Translations under genes and position numbers: made by a program | In this document: one piece after another, positions 1 to 7,375 of the stretch | How positions within the stretch are numbered: position 1 is the first letter of the stretch | How the letters are laid out: each line of letters begins with the position of its first letter | Assembly (NCBI GenBank): GCA_026984555.1 | Contig: JALSRY010000447.1 | Coordinates: 1 to 11,199 of the forward strand | DNA length: 11,199 nucleotides | From: Phycisphaerae bacterium | GTDB taxonomy: Bacteria > Planctomycetota > Phycisphaerae > UBA1845 > Fen-1342 | Direction of reading: 5' to 3' | Notes under the pieces: generated by a model | The model's input: the letters and a program-made list of their open reading frames with translations, nothing else | Told to the model about the DNA's origin: nothing | The model's database searches: none

Positions 1-1
1 C

Positions 2-109
2 GACAAGCATCATGTGTACCGCAGCGAACTGGAGGCGGTTCGGCGTGAACTCGATGCGATTACGCGCGATAATGACGCCCGCGACGCCGACACGTCCGCC
101 GAGGCTTGA
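2..109 (+). CDS. C-terminal end of an unidentified protein (5' truncated by window edge)
   Basis: An open frame enters from the left edge and ends at a TGA at 107-109, giving the last 35 residues of a protein. The peptide is highly charged (Glu, Asp, Arg), has a heptad-like stretch around 'YRSELEAVRRELDAI' and ends in a loose acidic tail, so it probably finishes in a helix or coiled coil. Most of its codons end in G or C, as in the neighbouring genes, which favours this frame over the others. No family can be named from so little. It lies 155 bp upstream of clpC, and a promoter-like sequence sits between them, so co-transcription is not required. Confidence 0.55.
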   Translation, partial: DKHHVYRSELEAVRRELDAITRDNDARDADTSAEA

Positions 110-157
110 CTCGCATGGGAAACCGGTCGATAGCAAACATCGGAAGCGGTCGCGCGC

Positions 158-186
158 TTGATGGTCGTACTCCAGTGCGCTAGAAT
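158..186 (+). promoter_or_regulatory. Sigma-70-type promoter upstream of clpC
   Basis: A TTGATG box at 158-163 and a TAGAAT box at 181-186 are separated by exactly 17 bp. They match the TTGACA and TATAAT consensus at 4 of 6 and 5 of 6 positions. Transcription would start near 193, leaving a leader of about 70 nt before clpC. No CtsR-type direct heptamer repeat and no CIRCE inverted repeat is visible, so a heat-shock operator cannot be claimed. Confidence 0.5.
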
Positions 187-250
187 CAGTCCCGGGAGGG
201 TCCGGTAACGGGCGGGCGGCGTCGGCGTTCCGGGCAGGTATCCCGCAAAC

Positions 251-254
251 GGAG
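251..254 (+). promoter_or_regulatory. Ribosome binding site of clpC
   Basis: GGAG lies 10 nt before the ATG at 265. The protein begins [12 protein letters not shown], the normal ClpC N-terminus, so the start is well supported. Confidence 0.6.
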
Positions 255-264
255 CTAAACTCAG

Positions 265-2799
265 ATGTTCGAGAGATTTACGGATCGCGCGCGCAAGGTG
301 ATGGCCCTCGCCAATCAGGAGGCGCAGCGGTTCAATCACGACTACATCGGAACCGAACACATCCTGCTCGGGCTGGTCAAGGAAGGTTCTGGCGTCGGTG
401 CGAATGTTCTCAAGAACCTCGGCGTGGACCTGCGCAAGGTCCGCCTCGAAGTCGAGAAACTCGTGCGCAGCGGCCCGGAAATGGTCACGATGGGCAAACT
501 CCCCCAGACCCCACGCGCCAAACGGGTCATCGAGTTCGCCATCGAGGAAGCCCGCAACCTCAACCACAACTACGTCGGCACCGAACACGTCCTCCTCGGA
601 CTGCTGCGTGAGCAGGACGGCGTCGCCGCCCAGGTGCTCATGAACCTGGGCCTCAAGCTCGAAGACGTCCGCGAGGAAGTGCTCAACCTCCTCGGCGCCG
701 GCGTCGAGCCCGAAGAGACCAGCATCGCCGGCGGTCCGCCCGAAATGGCCTCGAAGAAAAGCGGCAAGAGCAAGACCCCCGCGCTCGATTCCTTCGGCCG
801 CGACCTGACCGAGCTCGCCCGCGAAGGCAAGCTCGATCCCGTCATCGGCCGGGCCGAGGAAATCGAACGCGTCATCACCGTCCTCTGCCGGCGCATGAAG
901 AACAACCCCGTACTGCTCGGTGAGGCCGGCGTCGGCAAAACCGCCATCGTCGAGGGGCTGGCCCAGAAAATCGTCAGCCACCAGGTGCCCGAAATCCTCC
1001 ACGGCCGCCGCATCGTCATCCTCGACCTCGCCATGATGGTCGCCGGCACGAAATACCGCGGCCAGTTCGAGGAACGCATCAAGGCCGTGATGAACGAAGT
1101 CCGCCGGGCGCGGAATGTCATCCTTTTCATCGACGAATTGCACACGCTGGTCGGTGCCGGTGGGGCCGAGGGCGCCATCGACGCGTCGAACGTGCTCAAG
1201 CCCGCCTTGTCACGCGGCGAGATCCAGTGCATCGGCGCGACCACCTTCGACGAATACCGCAAATACATCGAGAAGGACGCGGCGCTGGCCCGGCGGTTCC
1301 AGTCGATCCACGTCGACGAGCCGACGATCGAGCACACGCTGGAGATCCTCAAGGGCCTGCGCGATCGTTACGAGGCCCACCACCGCGTGCAGATCACCGA
1401 CGAGGCCCTTCATAGTGCCGTCGAACTCTCGCACCGCTACATCAGCGGCCGCGTCCTGCCCGACAAGGCGATCGACGTCATCGACGAAGCGGGCGCCCGC
1501 ATCCGCATCAAGAGCATGACCATGCCGCCCGACCTCGCCGAAATCGAACGCGAGATCGAGCGCTTGATGGCCGAAAAGGACGAGGCCGTCAAGAACGCCG
1601 ACTACGAGCGCGCCGCCGAGCTGCGCGACAAGTGCGAATCGCTGCGCATGAAGAAGGAGGAGATGCAGAAGGAGTGGCGCAACCGTTCGAAGGAGGTGGA
1701 CGGCATCGTCGATGAAAACATCGTCGCCGAGGTCGTCAGCATGATGACCGGCGTGCCGCTCAAGCGGCTCGAAAAGGACGAGGCCCAGCGCCTGCTCTCG
1801 CTCGAGGACGAGCTGCACAAAACGGTCGTCAGCCAGAACGAGGCCATCAGCGCCATCGCCCGCAGCGTCCGGCGCAGCCGCAGCGGTCTGAAAGACCCGA
1901 ACCGCCCGATGGGTTCGTTCATCTTCCTGGGGCCGTCGGGCGTCGGTAAGACGCTGCTGGCCAAGACGCTGGCGGAGTTCCTCTTCGGCGACGAAGACGC
2001 GCTCATCACGATCGACATGTCGGAGTACATGGAGAAGCACAACGTCAGCCGCCTGATCGGCGCGCCGCCCGGCTACGTCGGTTACGAAGAAGGCGGGCAG
2101 CTCACCGAGCGCGTCCGCCGGCGGCCCTACTGCGTCGTGCTGCTCGACGAGATCGAAAAGGCCCACGGCGACGTCTTCAACATGCTGCTCCAGATCATGG
2201 AGGAGGGCCGCCTGACCGATTCGTTCGGCCGCAACGTCGATTTCAAGAACGTCATCCTGATCATGACGAGCAACATCGGTGCCGACCGGATCATGAGCCA
2301 GGATCCCTTCGGCTTCATGAAACGCGACGAGAATATCGACTACCAGAAGATGAAGGAGATGCTCGTCGGCGAGCTGGAACGGTTCTTCCGTCCCGAGTTC
2401 ATCAACCGGATCGATGAGATCGTCGTGTTCCACAAGCTCACGCACGACGACCTGCTCAACATCCTCGAGCTGGAGACCGCGAAGGTGGCCAAGCGGCTGG
2501 CCGATCATGGGTTGGCACTCGAGCTCAGCAAGGAAGCCAAGGAGCTGCTGCTCGAGAAGGGAACCGACGAGAAGTTCGGGGCGCGCCCGCTGCGCCGCTG
2601 CATCTCCTCGATGATCGAAGACCCGCTGAGCGAGAAAATCCTGCGCGACGAGTTCGCCGGCAAGGCGGTCGTCCGCGTCACCGTCGAGGGCGAAGGCGAC
2701 GACCGCAAGCTGCATTTCGAGGGGGTCGATGCGCCGCCTGCGGAGCAGAAGACCGACGACCAGGAAGATGTCGCCGTCGCGGGTTCGGAAGCCACCTGA
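265..2799 (+). CDS. clpC: ATP-dependent Clp protease ATP-binding subunit ClpC
   Basis: A ClpC-type Hsp100 unfoldase of 844 residues, the usual full length. As a hexamer it unfolds cytoplasmic proteins and feeds them to the ClpP peptidase. Two Clp_N repeats occupy roughly residues 1-145. The first AAA+ module has Walker A GEAGVGKT at 219-226, Walker B ending D290-E291 and pore-loop Y264 in KYRGQFE. A short M domain with a UVR motif (about 440-475, '[12 protein letters not shown]') distinguishes ClpC from ClpA and ClpB. The second AAA+ module has Walker A GPSGVGKT at 556-563, Walker B ending D628-E629, pore-loop GYVG at 603-606 and an FGF loop at 682-684, in the position of the VGF/IGF-type loop that docks on ClpP. 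A D2-small domain and a short acidic tail follow. All ATPase motifs are intact. No clpP, ctsR, mcsA or mcsB lies nearby. Confidence 0.97.
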   Translation: MFERFTDRARKVMALANQEAQRFNHDYIGTEHILLGLVKEGSGVGANVLKNLGVDLRKVRLEVEKLVRSGPEMVTMGKLPQTPRAKRVIEFAIEEARNLNHNYVGTEHVLLGLLREQDGVAAQVLMNLGLKLEDVREEVLNLLGAGVEPEETSIAGGPPEMASKKSGKSKTPALDSFGRDLTELAREGKLDPVIGRAEEIERVITVLCRRMKNNPVLLGEAGVGKTAIVEGLAQKIVSHQVPEILHGRRIVILDLAMMVAGTKYRGQFEERIKAVMNEVRRARNVILFIDELHTLVGAGGAEGAIDASNVLKPALSRGEIQCIGATTFDEYRKYIEKDAALARRFQSIHVDEPTIEHTLEILKGLRDRYEAHHRVQITDEALHSAVELSHRYISGRVLPDKAIDVIDEAGARIRIKSMTMPPDLAEIEREIERLMAEKDEAVKNADYERAAELRDKCESLRMKKEEMQKEWRNRSKEVDGIVDENIVAEVVSMMTGVPLKRLEKDEAQRLLSLEDELHKTVVSQNEAISAIARSVRRSRSGLKDPNRPMGSFIFLGPSGVGKTLLAKTLAEFLFGDEDALITIDMSEYMEKHNVSRLIGAPPGYVGYEEGGQLTERVRRRPYCVVLLDEIEKAHGDVFNMLLQIMEEGRLTDSFGRNVDFKNVILIMTSNIGADRIMSQDPFGFMKRDENIDYQKMKEMLVGELERFFRPEFINRIDEIVVFHKLTHDDLLNILELETAKVAKRLADHGLALELSKEAKELLLEKGTDEKFGARPLRRCISSMIEDPLSEKILRDEFAGKAVVRVTVEGEGDDRKLHFEGVDAPPAEQKTDDQEDVAVAGSEAT

Positions 2800-2807
2800 T
2801 ACCGGCC

Positions 2808-2828
2808 CCCGCCGGCGCATGCGGCGGG
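2808..2828 (+). terminator. GC-rich hairpin after clpC, possible terminator
   Basis: CCCGCCG at 2808-2814 is perfectly complementary to CGGCGGG at 2822-2828, a 7-bp all-GC stem with a 7-nt loop, 8 nt past the clpC stop. No T-run follows, so it is not a classical intrinsic terminator. It may slow polymerase or protect the 3' end. A further 5-bp hairpin (2854-2858 with 2864-2868) lies just downstream. Confidence 0.35.
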
Positions 2829-3108
2829 CAGCGTTCACCGCCGCATGATCCGCCGGGGTTGGCCCCCGCGCGATCCTCACCGGCAGAGCGGGCACGCTCC
2901 GCCGTCTCTGCGGTTTCCCCACTTTCCACTTCGATCCGGGGCAACGTCCCCGTGCCTCTCTTGGTGCGCACCACGACATCGCGGCGAAACAGCCGCTCTC
3001 GGCAAAGGACAACTGTCGCCGGGGGCTGGCCGGGTGTGCCCCGCGCGGTTACAGTGTTCGCGGGTCTACCGTCCCGGGAGAAACAGGCGGTTTCTGGCAG
3101 TTTTTGCA
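2829..3108. other. Intergenic region between clpC and the lipoprotein gene
   Basis: The full gap between the clpC stop and the next start is 324 bp. Apart from the hairpins near its left end, I see no gene and no convincing promoter. TACAGT at 3050-3055 resembles a -10 box but has no -35 partner. A 6-bp stem (AGAAAC 3079-3084, GTTTCT 3090-3095), followed by five T residues at 3101-3105, lies just before the next ribosome binding site. It could be a leader hairpin. The plus-strand frames stay open across much of this gap, which is unremarkable at this GC content. Confidence 0.4.
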
Positions 3109-3110
3109 AA

Positions 3111-3115
3111 GAGGA
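3111..3115 (+). promoter_or_regulatory. Ribosome binding site that fixes the lipoprotein start
   Basis: GAGGA lies 8 nt before the ATG at 3124. It selects this start over longer in-frame extensions that open as far back as 2845, and the resulting N-terminus is a textbook lipoprotein signal peptide. Confidence 0.65.
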
Positions 3116-3123
3116 CGCGCAAG

Positions 3124-3615
3124 ATGAATCGGAAAGTGTTGATCGCCTTGTCGATGGCGTCGTTGGCCTTGACGGGTTGCTCCAACCGGATTGTCGGAAG
3201 CGAACTTACCGAAGACGGCCACTGGTACGGCGAGCTGGGTATCACCGGCCACACGGACAACATCATCATCCGGGCCCCCTCCGAGCTGACCAAGCTCTCG
3301 GTCATCGGCGACGCCAACCGCATCTTCGTCGAAGACCGCGTCACGCTCGGCAAGATCGAGGTCTGGGGTTCGGACAACGTCATCAGCATCCCCCAGCGCC
3401 TCGTCGTCCGGATCAACCAGTGGGGCAAGCGCACCCAGATCGTGCGCCGTCCCTGGGGCCAAACGCCCGATTCGTTCTTCTCCGGCAGCTTCGACACCAC
3501 CGAGACGTCCGGGCAACAGAGCGACGCGTCACACTCCACCGTGGATACCGTCTACTACCCGACCGTCAACACCACCAACGGTTCGAACGCCACCGGCCGC
3601 ACCGGCGGTCAGTAG
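3124..3615 (+). CDS. Small lipoprotein with about 20-residue solenoid-like repeats (DUF3060-like)
   Basis: A predicted lipoprotein of 163 residues. The signal peptide MNRKVLIALSMASLALTGC ends in an LTGC lipobox, so Cys19 would be lipidated and the protein anchored in the cell envelope. The middle contains successive units starting GHTDN (42), GDANR (62), GSDNV (82) and GKRTQ (101). Each is followed by alternating hydrophobic residues (IIIR, IFVE, ISIP, IVRR). A period of 19-20 residues with Gly/Asn turns is what a beta-solenoid would give, and it resembles DUF3060 proteins, whose function is unknown. The C-terminus from about 115 is Ser/Thr/Asn-rich and probably disordered. The next gene starts 100 bp downstream on the same strand. 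I am sure of the gene and the lipobox, and less sure of the family. Confidence 0.82.
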   Translation: MNRKVLIALSMASLALTGCSNRIVGSELTEDGHWYGELGITGHTDNIIIRAPSELTKLSVIGDANRIFVEDRVTLGKIEVWGSDNVISIPQRLVVRINQWGKRTQIVRRPWGQTPDSFFSGSFDTTETSGQQSDASHSTVDTVYYPTVNTTNGSNATGRTGGQ

Positions 3616-3701
3616 CCGAACCGGAGACCGGCGCGGCGGGCTGGCTGCGGCCTCGTGCTGCTTTCGCGACGGCTAAGCGCCAGCCGACGCCAACGCCTAC
3701 C

Positions 3702-3707
3702 GGAGAG
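3702..3707 (+). promoter_or_regulatory. Ribosome binding site of the GYF_2-AIM24 gene
   Basis: GGAGAG lies 8 nt before the ATG at 3716, supporting that start. Confidence 0.6.
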
Positions 3708-3715
3708 CGACAACC

Positions 3716-4714
3716 ATGTCTGATGCGCAGTGGTATTACGTGGAAAACGGTCAGTCCGCCGGTCCGGTCACGCGCGACGAGCTGCTCGCGCGGCTGGAAT
3801 CGCTCGATGGGGAGGAAACGCTGGTGTACGGTCCGGGGCTGAGTTCCTGGACGCCCGCGCGCGCGATCCCCCAGTTGCGCCGCCAGGCCCAGACCACGCT
3901 GGTTCCCCCAGCCCCCAGGTCCCGCCGGGCCGACGAAATCGACTACGAAATCTTCGGTGACGACATGCAGTACGTCGAGATCGAGGTCGATCCCGGCGAA
4001 ATGGTCATCGCCGAGGCCGGCGCCATGATGTACATGACCGCCGGCATCGAGATGAAAACGCAGTTCGGCGACCCGAGCCGCCAGGAAGGTTTCCTCGGCA
4101 AGATCCTCACCGCCGCCAAACGCACCATCACCGGCGAGTCGCTTTTCATGACCACGTTCACCGGCACCGGCCCGGGCAAACAGCAGGTCGCGTTCGCCGC
4201 TCCCTATCCCGGCTCCATCGTGCCGATGGACCTCGCCCAGCTCGGCGGCGAGCTCATGTGCCAGAAGGATTCTTTCGTCTGCGCCGCCCGCGGCGTCTCG
4301 ATCGGCATCGCCTTCACCAAACGCTTCGGAGCGGGGCTCTTCGGCGGAGAAGGGTTCATCCTGCAGAAACTCATCGGAGACGGCCTCGCCTTCGTCCACG
4401 CCGGCGGCACCCTGTGCCACAAACGCCTTGCCCCCGGCGAACACCTCCGCATCGACACCGGCTGCATCGTCGCCTTCCAGCCTTCGGTCGAATACGACAT
4501 CAAGTTCGTCGGCGGATTCAAGAACACCCTCTTCGGCGGCGAGGGACTCTTCTTCGCCGTCCTCACCGGCCCGGGCGACGTGTGGCTCCAGTCGCTGCCT
4601 TTCTCCCGGCTCGCCGGACGAATCATCCGAGCCAGCAGCATCGGCGGACAACGCAAGGGCGAAGGCAGCATCCTCGGTTCCCTGGGCGACCTGCTCGACG
4701 GCGACAACGGCTGA
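3716..4714 (+). CDS. GYF_2 domain + AIM24 (TIGR00266) family protein
   Basis: A protein of 332 residues with two parts. Residues about 5-53 (QWYYVENGQSAGPV, then SSWTPARAIPQL) form a GYF_2-type domain, a small fold thought to bind proline-rich or other peptides. A Pro/Arg-rich linker (about 54-75) leads to an AIM24/TIGR00266 domain at about 76-302. This is a beta-rich family named for a yeast mitochondrial protein, and its bacterial role is unknown. Family features seen include IAEAGAMMYMTAGIEM, GSIVPMDL and two copies of LFGGEG (208-213 and 272-277), consistent with an internally duplicated fold. There is no signal peptide or clear membrane segment, so it is probably cytoplasmic. It follows the lipoprotein gene by 100 bp. 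Family assignment is firm. No reaction can be assigned. Confidence 0.9.
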   Translation: MSDAQWYYVENGQSAGPVTRDELLARLESLDGEETLVYGPGLSSWTPARAIPQLRRQAQTTLVPPAPRSRRADEIDYEIFGDDMQYVEIEVDPGEMVIAEAGAMMYMTAGIEMKTQFGDPSRQEGFLGKILTAAKRTITGESLFMTTFTGTGPGKQQVAFAAPYPGSIVPMDLAQLGGELMCQKDSFVCAARGVSIGIAFTKRFGAGLFGGEGFILQKLIGDGLAFVHAGGTLCHKRLAPGEHLRIDTGCIVAFQPSVEYDIKFVGGFKNTLFGGEGLFFAVLTGPGDVWLQSLPFSRLAGRIIRASSIGGQRKGEGSILGSLGDLLDGDNG

Positions 4715-5037
4715 CCAGCCGGTCCTCGTCGCATACGCATCTGTGCCTGGTAAGACTCGTCGGCCGCCCCCGCCCCGTCGAACGCCGCCCGCCCCCGCGC
4801 ACCACCACGCACGCTGTGCCGGCGCAGCGATTCCGGCTTGCCGCGCTCAGCCCCGTGGCGCCGAAGTTGCGCGGCTTTTTCGAATCTCTTCCGCCGTGCT
4901 GATTGCCCCCACACCACCACCAGCCGCGTGATTACGGGACGCTGGCCCGAGCGATTGGCCGATAAACGCATCCACACGCACTTGTTGTTGTTTTTTCCGC
5001 CTGGAAGGCTAAAGATCGAGTGGGAAAGAGCACAAGG
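4715..5037. other. Intergenic region with no recognisable gene
   Basis: I see no supported gene in these 323 bp. The most distinctive element is a T-rich run, TTGTTGTTGTTTTTT, at 4982-4996 about 40 nt before the next gene, unusual in such GC-rich DNA. It has no good hairpin immediately before it, so it does not read as an intrinsic terminator. Promoter-like boxes (GATAAA at 4961-4966 and TAAAGA at 5010-5015) lack properly spaced partners. The open frames through here have poor codon usage and no homology that I recognise. Confidence 0.5.
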
Positions 5038-5589
5038 ATGCCACGCGACTGGTTCGCCATTCTGGGACTGACTCCGGGTCGATACAGCCAGGCGGAGATC
5101 GATCGGCGGTTTCTCGCGCGCCGCCGCGCCCTGATCGCCGCCCTCGACGATCCCCAACGCTATGAGCAAACCCGCCAGCGGCTCGACGCGCTCCATCGCG
5201 CGTACCATGCTCTGCGTGATCCGGAGCGGCGGGCGCGATGCCTGGAAGCGTTGCGGGCAGCGCCTCGCGACGAAACTGCCGCCGACCGGCGCGCCCGCCG
5301 TATCGCGGAGCTGCGCGACCTGATCCTCGCGTCGCTCGAAGGCGGGCTGCTGCGCCAATCGCGGCGGGAGATGATCTTGGCCGAGGGTCGCCGGCTGGGC
5401 CTCTCCGAGTTTCACACCCACCTGCTCATCGCCCAAGTGCAGTTCGATGGCAACATCGTGATCGCCCCGCCGAGCTCGCCCGAGCGCGGGCGTTTTGTAG
5501 CGCCCCGGCGTGTGGCCGCCCGCTTTGCCGCCGTGGGCGTGGTCGCGCTGGCGTTGTTTCTGGTCATGGTGCGCTGGCTGGGGGCCTAG
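5038..5589 (+). CDS. Tail-anchored protein with degenerate J-like domain
   Basis: A protein of 183 residues. Its N-terminus (about 4-72) resembles a J domain: DWFAILGL opens like DnaJ's DYY.ILGL, helix II is QAEIDRRFLARRRALIA, and helix III ends HRAYHALRDPERRARCLEAL like the usual 'AYxvLsDpxkRxxYD'. The HPD tripeptide that activates Hsp70 ATPase is absent; the connecting loop reads AALDDPQRY. A charged helical middle (about 85-135) follows, then one hydrophobic segment at about 162-180 and only a few residues after it, so it would be C-terminally anchored with the J-like domain in the cytoplasm. I chose ATG 5038 because the peptide then begins MPRDWFAILG directly before the domain, with GGGAAAGAG at 5022-5030 as a modest ribosome site. 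A GTG at 5020 would add six residues. No dnaK or grpE is nearby. Confidence 0.8.
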   Translation: MPRDWFAILGLTPGRYSQAEIDRRFLARRRALIAALDDPQRYEQTRQRLDALHRAYHALRDPERRARCLEALRAAPRDETAADRRARRIAELRDLILASLEGGLLRQSRREMILAEGRRLGLSEFHTHLLIAQVQFDGNIVIAPPSSPERGRFVAPRRVAARFAAVGVVALALFLVMVRWLGA

Positions 5590-5600
5590 CTCCCGCTTTG

Positions 5601-5642
5601 TTGCAATGTCGCAGGCGCGCGGACCGGTCGCGCGCATTGCGA
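5601..5642. terminator. Two-part inverted repeat between convergent genes, probable bidirectional terminator
   Basis: The 54-bp gap between the two convergent stop codons is almost filled by a large inverted repeat. The inner arms GCGCGC (5615-5620 and 5630-5635) enclose GGACCGGTC. The outer arms GCAAT (5603-5607) and ATTGC (5636-5640) extend it, with a 7-nt bulge at 5608-5614 on the left side only. Each gene would transcribe it right after its stop. No T-run follows on either strand, so release would rely on the GC-rich stem or on Rho. Confidence 0.5.
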
Positions 5643-5643
5643 G

Positions 5644-7374
5644 CTACGGCGTCTCGTCGCGGATGCGCAACCCGACCATCGTCATGTCGTCGGCCTGGTT
5701 CTCCATGCCCACGAAGCGGCGCACTTCCCACAGAATCGATCGCAGCGCCAGCTCGGGCGAAGTCTCCGCGGTGGCGTTGGCGCTGAGCGACTTGCACAAG
5801 CGCGAGCGCCCGAAGACCTCTCCGCCGACATTCATCGCCTCGACGATCCCGTCCGTGTAGAGCAACACGAAATCCCCCGGCCGCAGCGACAGCGTGTGTT
5901 CCTTGTACATCTCTTCGCCGTCGATTCCGAGGACGAGATTGGCTTCGGGCGGCTGGGTGATGCGCCCCTCGCGCAACAGCATGAGCGGTTCGTGGCCGGC
6001 GTTGACGAAGTGCAGCGTGCGTGCCTCCTCGTCCACCGCCAGCAGCAGCATCGTCACGAACTCCGATGAAGTCGTGACGCGAAGCACGTGCTCGTTGATG
6101 TGGGCCGCAAGTTGCGCCAGGTTCGCACAGTATTCCGACGCCGCCCGTAGCGCTCCCCGCACCGACGCCATCAACAACGCCGCCGGCACCCCGTGCCCCA
6201 CGACATCGCCCACGACCGCGGCCAGCCGCCCGTCACCCAGGCAAAACAGGTCGCAGAAATCGCCCCCCACCGCGAAGCTCGGCTCGAATACACGCGCCGA
6301 ATCTACACGCGGGTGCGGCGGCGGGGGCAGCCGCATCATGCGTTCCTGCACCGCGCCGGCCGTCCTGAGCTCACGCTGGAGCAACGCCGATCGCAACCGC
6401 TCGTCGAACAGTCGGCTGTTGACGACGGCGACCGCCGCTTGTGCCGCCACCGCGCGCAGCAGCTTGCGCTGTTGCGTGCGGAAGCGGCGGTAATGGTTCG
6501 AGTAGACCCGCAGCACCCCGACCGCCTCGCCCCGGTACATCATGCCGGTCACCAGCCCGCTGACGATCCCCAGCCGCTGAGCCTCGTCGAAGCGAATCCG
6601 CGGATCGCGGGACGCATCCTCGATGTACACGATCCGTCCCTGCAAGGCCTCGTCGTCGATCGGGTTGTCTCGACGCAGGATCGTTCGTTCGTCGTCGTAA
6701 CGCTCCAGCACGTTACACCCCGCCCGAACGGTCAGCTTCCCGCTTTCCGCGTCGTACAGCCGCAGACTGCAATACTGCACGTTCATGACCCGCGTCGTCT
6801 GCTCGACGATATGGTCGAGCACGGTCTGCAAGTCCTGCTCGCCGCTGAGCAACTCGCCGATGTCGCCCAGCAACGCGAGTTCTTCCGCCGCCGCGTCGAG
6901 GCGGGCTTCGTTCAGGCACCACGCCGCGAGCATGCGCGATGCCCAACGTGCCAGAATGACCGGCAGCGCGTCACCCCGGCGCTCCAGCAGCGGCGTTCCC
7001 GCCGGCGCCGCACCATCCGCGTCCGGCACGGCCCCGGCGCGGCCACCCGGCCGATCGTTGCGAAACGCCCCCAACGCCACAAAACCCGCTACCTGGCGGC
7101 GAATGTGAATCGGGACCACCAGCGTGCATCGCCGGCCGTGCGGGACGATTGCCACCGCCGCCGGTGGCTCGTGGGCCGGCAACAGCTTCATCATCTCGAG
7201 ACGTTGCGGCAACGCCCGCAGGACGGGGTTCGCGGGGTCGTCTTCCGGCGTGCCGGTCGAGGTCGCGATCAGCCGGCCGCGGGGTGAATACGCCGAGGCG
7301 CGCAATCCCCCCGCGCGAGCGATCCCGCTCAGAAAATCTTCAAGCACGGCCGTGTCGATCAACTCGCGCAGCAC
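5644..7374 (-). CDS. Sensor-linked SpoIIE/RsbU-type PP2C serine phosphatase (PocR-like, GAF, PP2C)
   Basis: A protein of 576 residues without transmembrane segments, presumably cytoplasmic. The N-terminal part (about 1-105, with SAYSPRGRLIATS and VVPIHIRRQVAGFVALG) resembles PocR-type ligand-sensing domains, a tentative call. A GAF domain follows at about 165-325. A helical linker (about 325-350, QRELRTAGAVQERMMRLPPP) is the kind that joins sensors to SpoIIE phosphatases. The catalytic domain (about 355-574) keeps the metal-binding motifs: GGDFCD (D372, D375), GDVVGHG (D390), TDG (D508) and ADDMT (D562, D563), plus NAGHEP. Such enzymes dephosphorylate Ser/Thr on anti-anti-sigma (STAS) proteins in partner-switching pathways. 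No STAS or anti-sigma kinase gene is in the window, so the substrate is unknown. It starts at GTG, 136 bp after the htrA stop on the same strand. Confidence 0.93.
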   Translation of the reverse strand: MLRELIDTAVLEDFLSGIARAGGLRASAYSPRGRLIATSTGTPEDDPANPVLRALPQRLEMMKLLPAHEPPAAVAIVPHGRRCTLVVPIHIRRQVAGFVALGAFRNDRPGGRAGAVPDADGAAPAGTPLLERRGDALPVILARWASRMLAAWCLNEARLDAAAEELALLGDIGELLSGEQDLQTVLDHIVEQTTRVMNVQYCSLRLYDAESGKLTVRAGCNVLERYDDERTILRRDNPIDDEALQGRIVYIEDASRDPRIRFDEAQRLGIVSGLVTGMMYRGEAVGVLRVYSNHYRRFRTQQRKLLRAVAAQAAVAVVNSRLFDERLRSALLQRELRTAGAVQERMMRLPPPPHPRVDSARVFEPSFAVGGDFCDLFCLGDGRLAAVVGDVVGHGVPAALLMASVRGALRAASEYCANLAQLAAHINEHVLRVTTSSEFVTMLLLAVDEEARTLHFVNAGHEPLMLLREGRITQPPEANLVLGIDGEEMYKEHTLSLRPGDFVLLYTDGIVEAMNVGGEVFGRSRLCKSLSANATAETSPELALRSILWEVRRFVGMENQADDMTMVGLRIRDETP

Positions 7375-7375
7375 G

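Noticed and set aside
12..161. Alternative plus-strand frame at the left edge starting ATG at 12
   Set aside because: It overlaps the better-supported frame 2-109, runs over the clpC promoter region and encodes an Arg-rich peptide with no protein-like pattern.
10..1143. Open frame of 377 codons on the minus strand opposite the start of clpC
   Set aside because: It lies antisense to clpC, whose every motif is intact. Long antisense frames are expected where third positions are nearly all G or C. The peptide is low-complexity and matches nothing I recognise.
1210..3012. Open frame of 600 codons on the minus strand opposite clpC
   Set aside because: It mirrors clpC codon by codon (many Asp, Glu, Leu, Val, Ala) and runs on into intergenic DNA; an artefact of GC-rich coding sequence.
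3027..3055. TACAGT as a -10 box for the lipoprotein gene
   Set aside because: The sequence 17 bp upstream (TGGCCG) has no resemblance to a -35 box.
2845..3123. N-terminal extension of the lipoprotein frame back to 2845
   Set aside because: The extension is low-quality sequence rich in Arg, Pro and Ser; the ATG at 3124 has a ribosome site and starts a lipoprotein signal peptide.
4701..4732. Imperfect hairpin across the AIM24 stop codon (GCGAC 4701-4705 with GTCGC 4728-4732; GGCT/AGCC inside)
   Set aside because: Short, asymmetrical stems overlapping the coding end and no T-run; too weak to call a terminator.
4938..5015. Promoter-like boxes before the J-like gene (GATAAA, TAAAGA, TTGTTG)
   Set aside because: No pair has both recognisable hexamers and 16-18 bp spacing.
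5020..5037. GTG start six codons before the chosen start of the J-like gene
   Set aside because: Possible, since a GGAAGG lies 11 nt upstream, but the added residues are not part of the domain and ATG 5038 gives a more usual N-terminus. Not decisively excluded.
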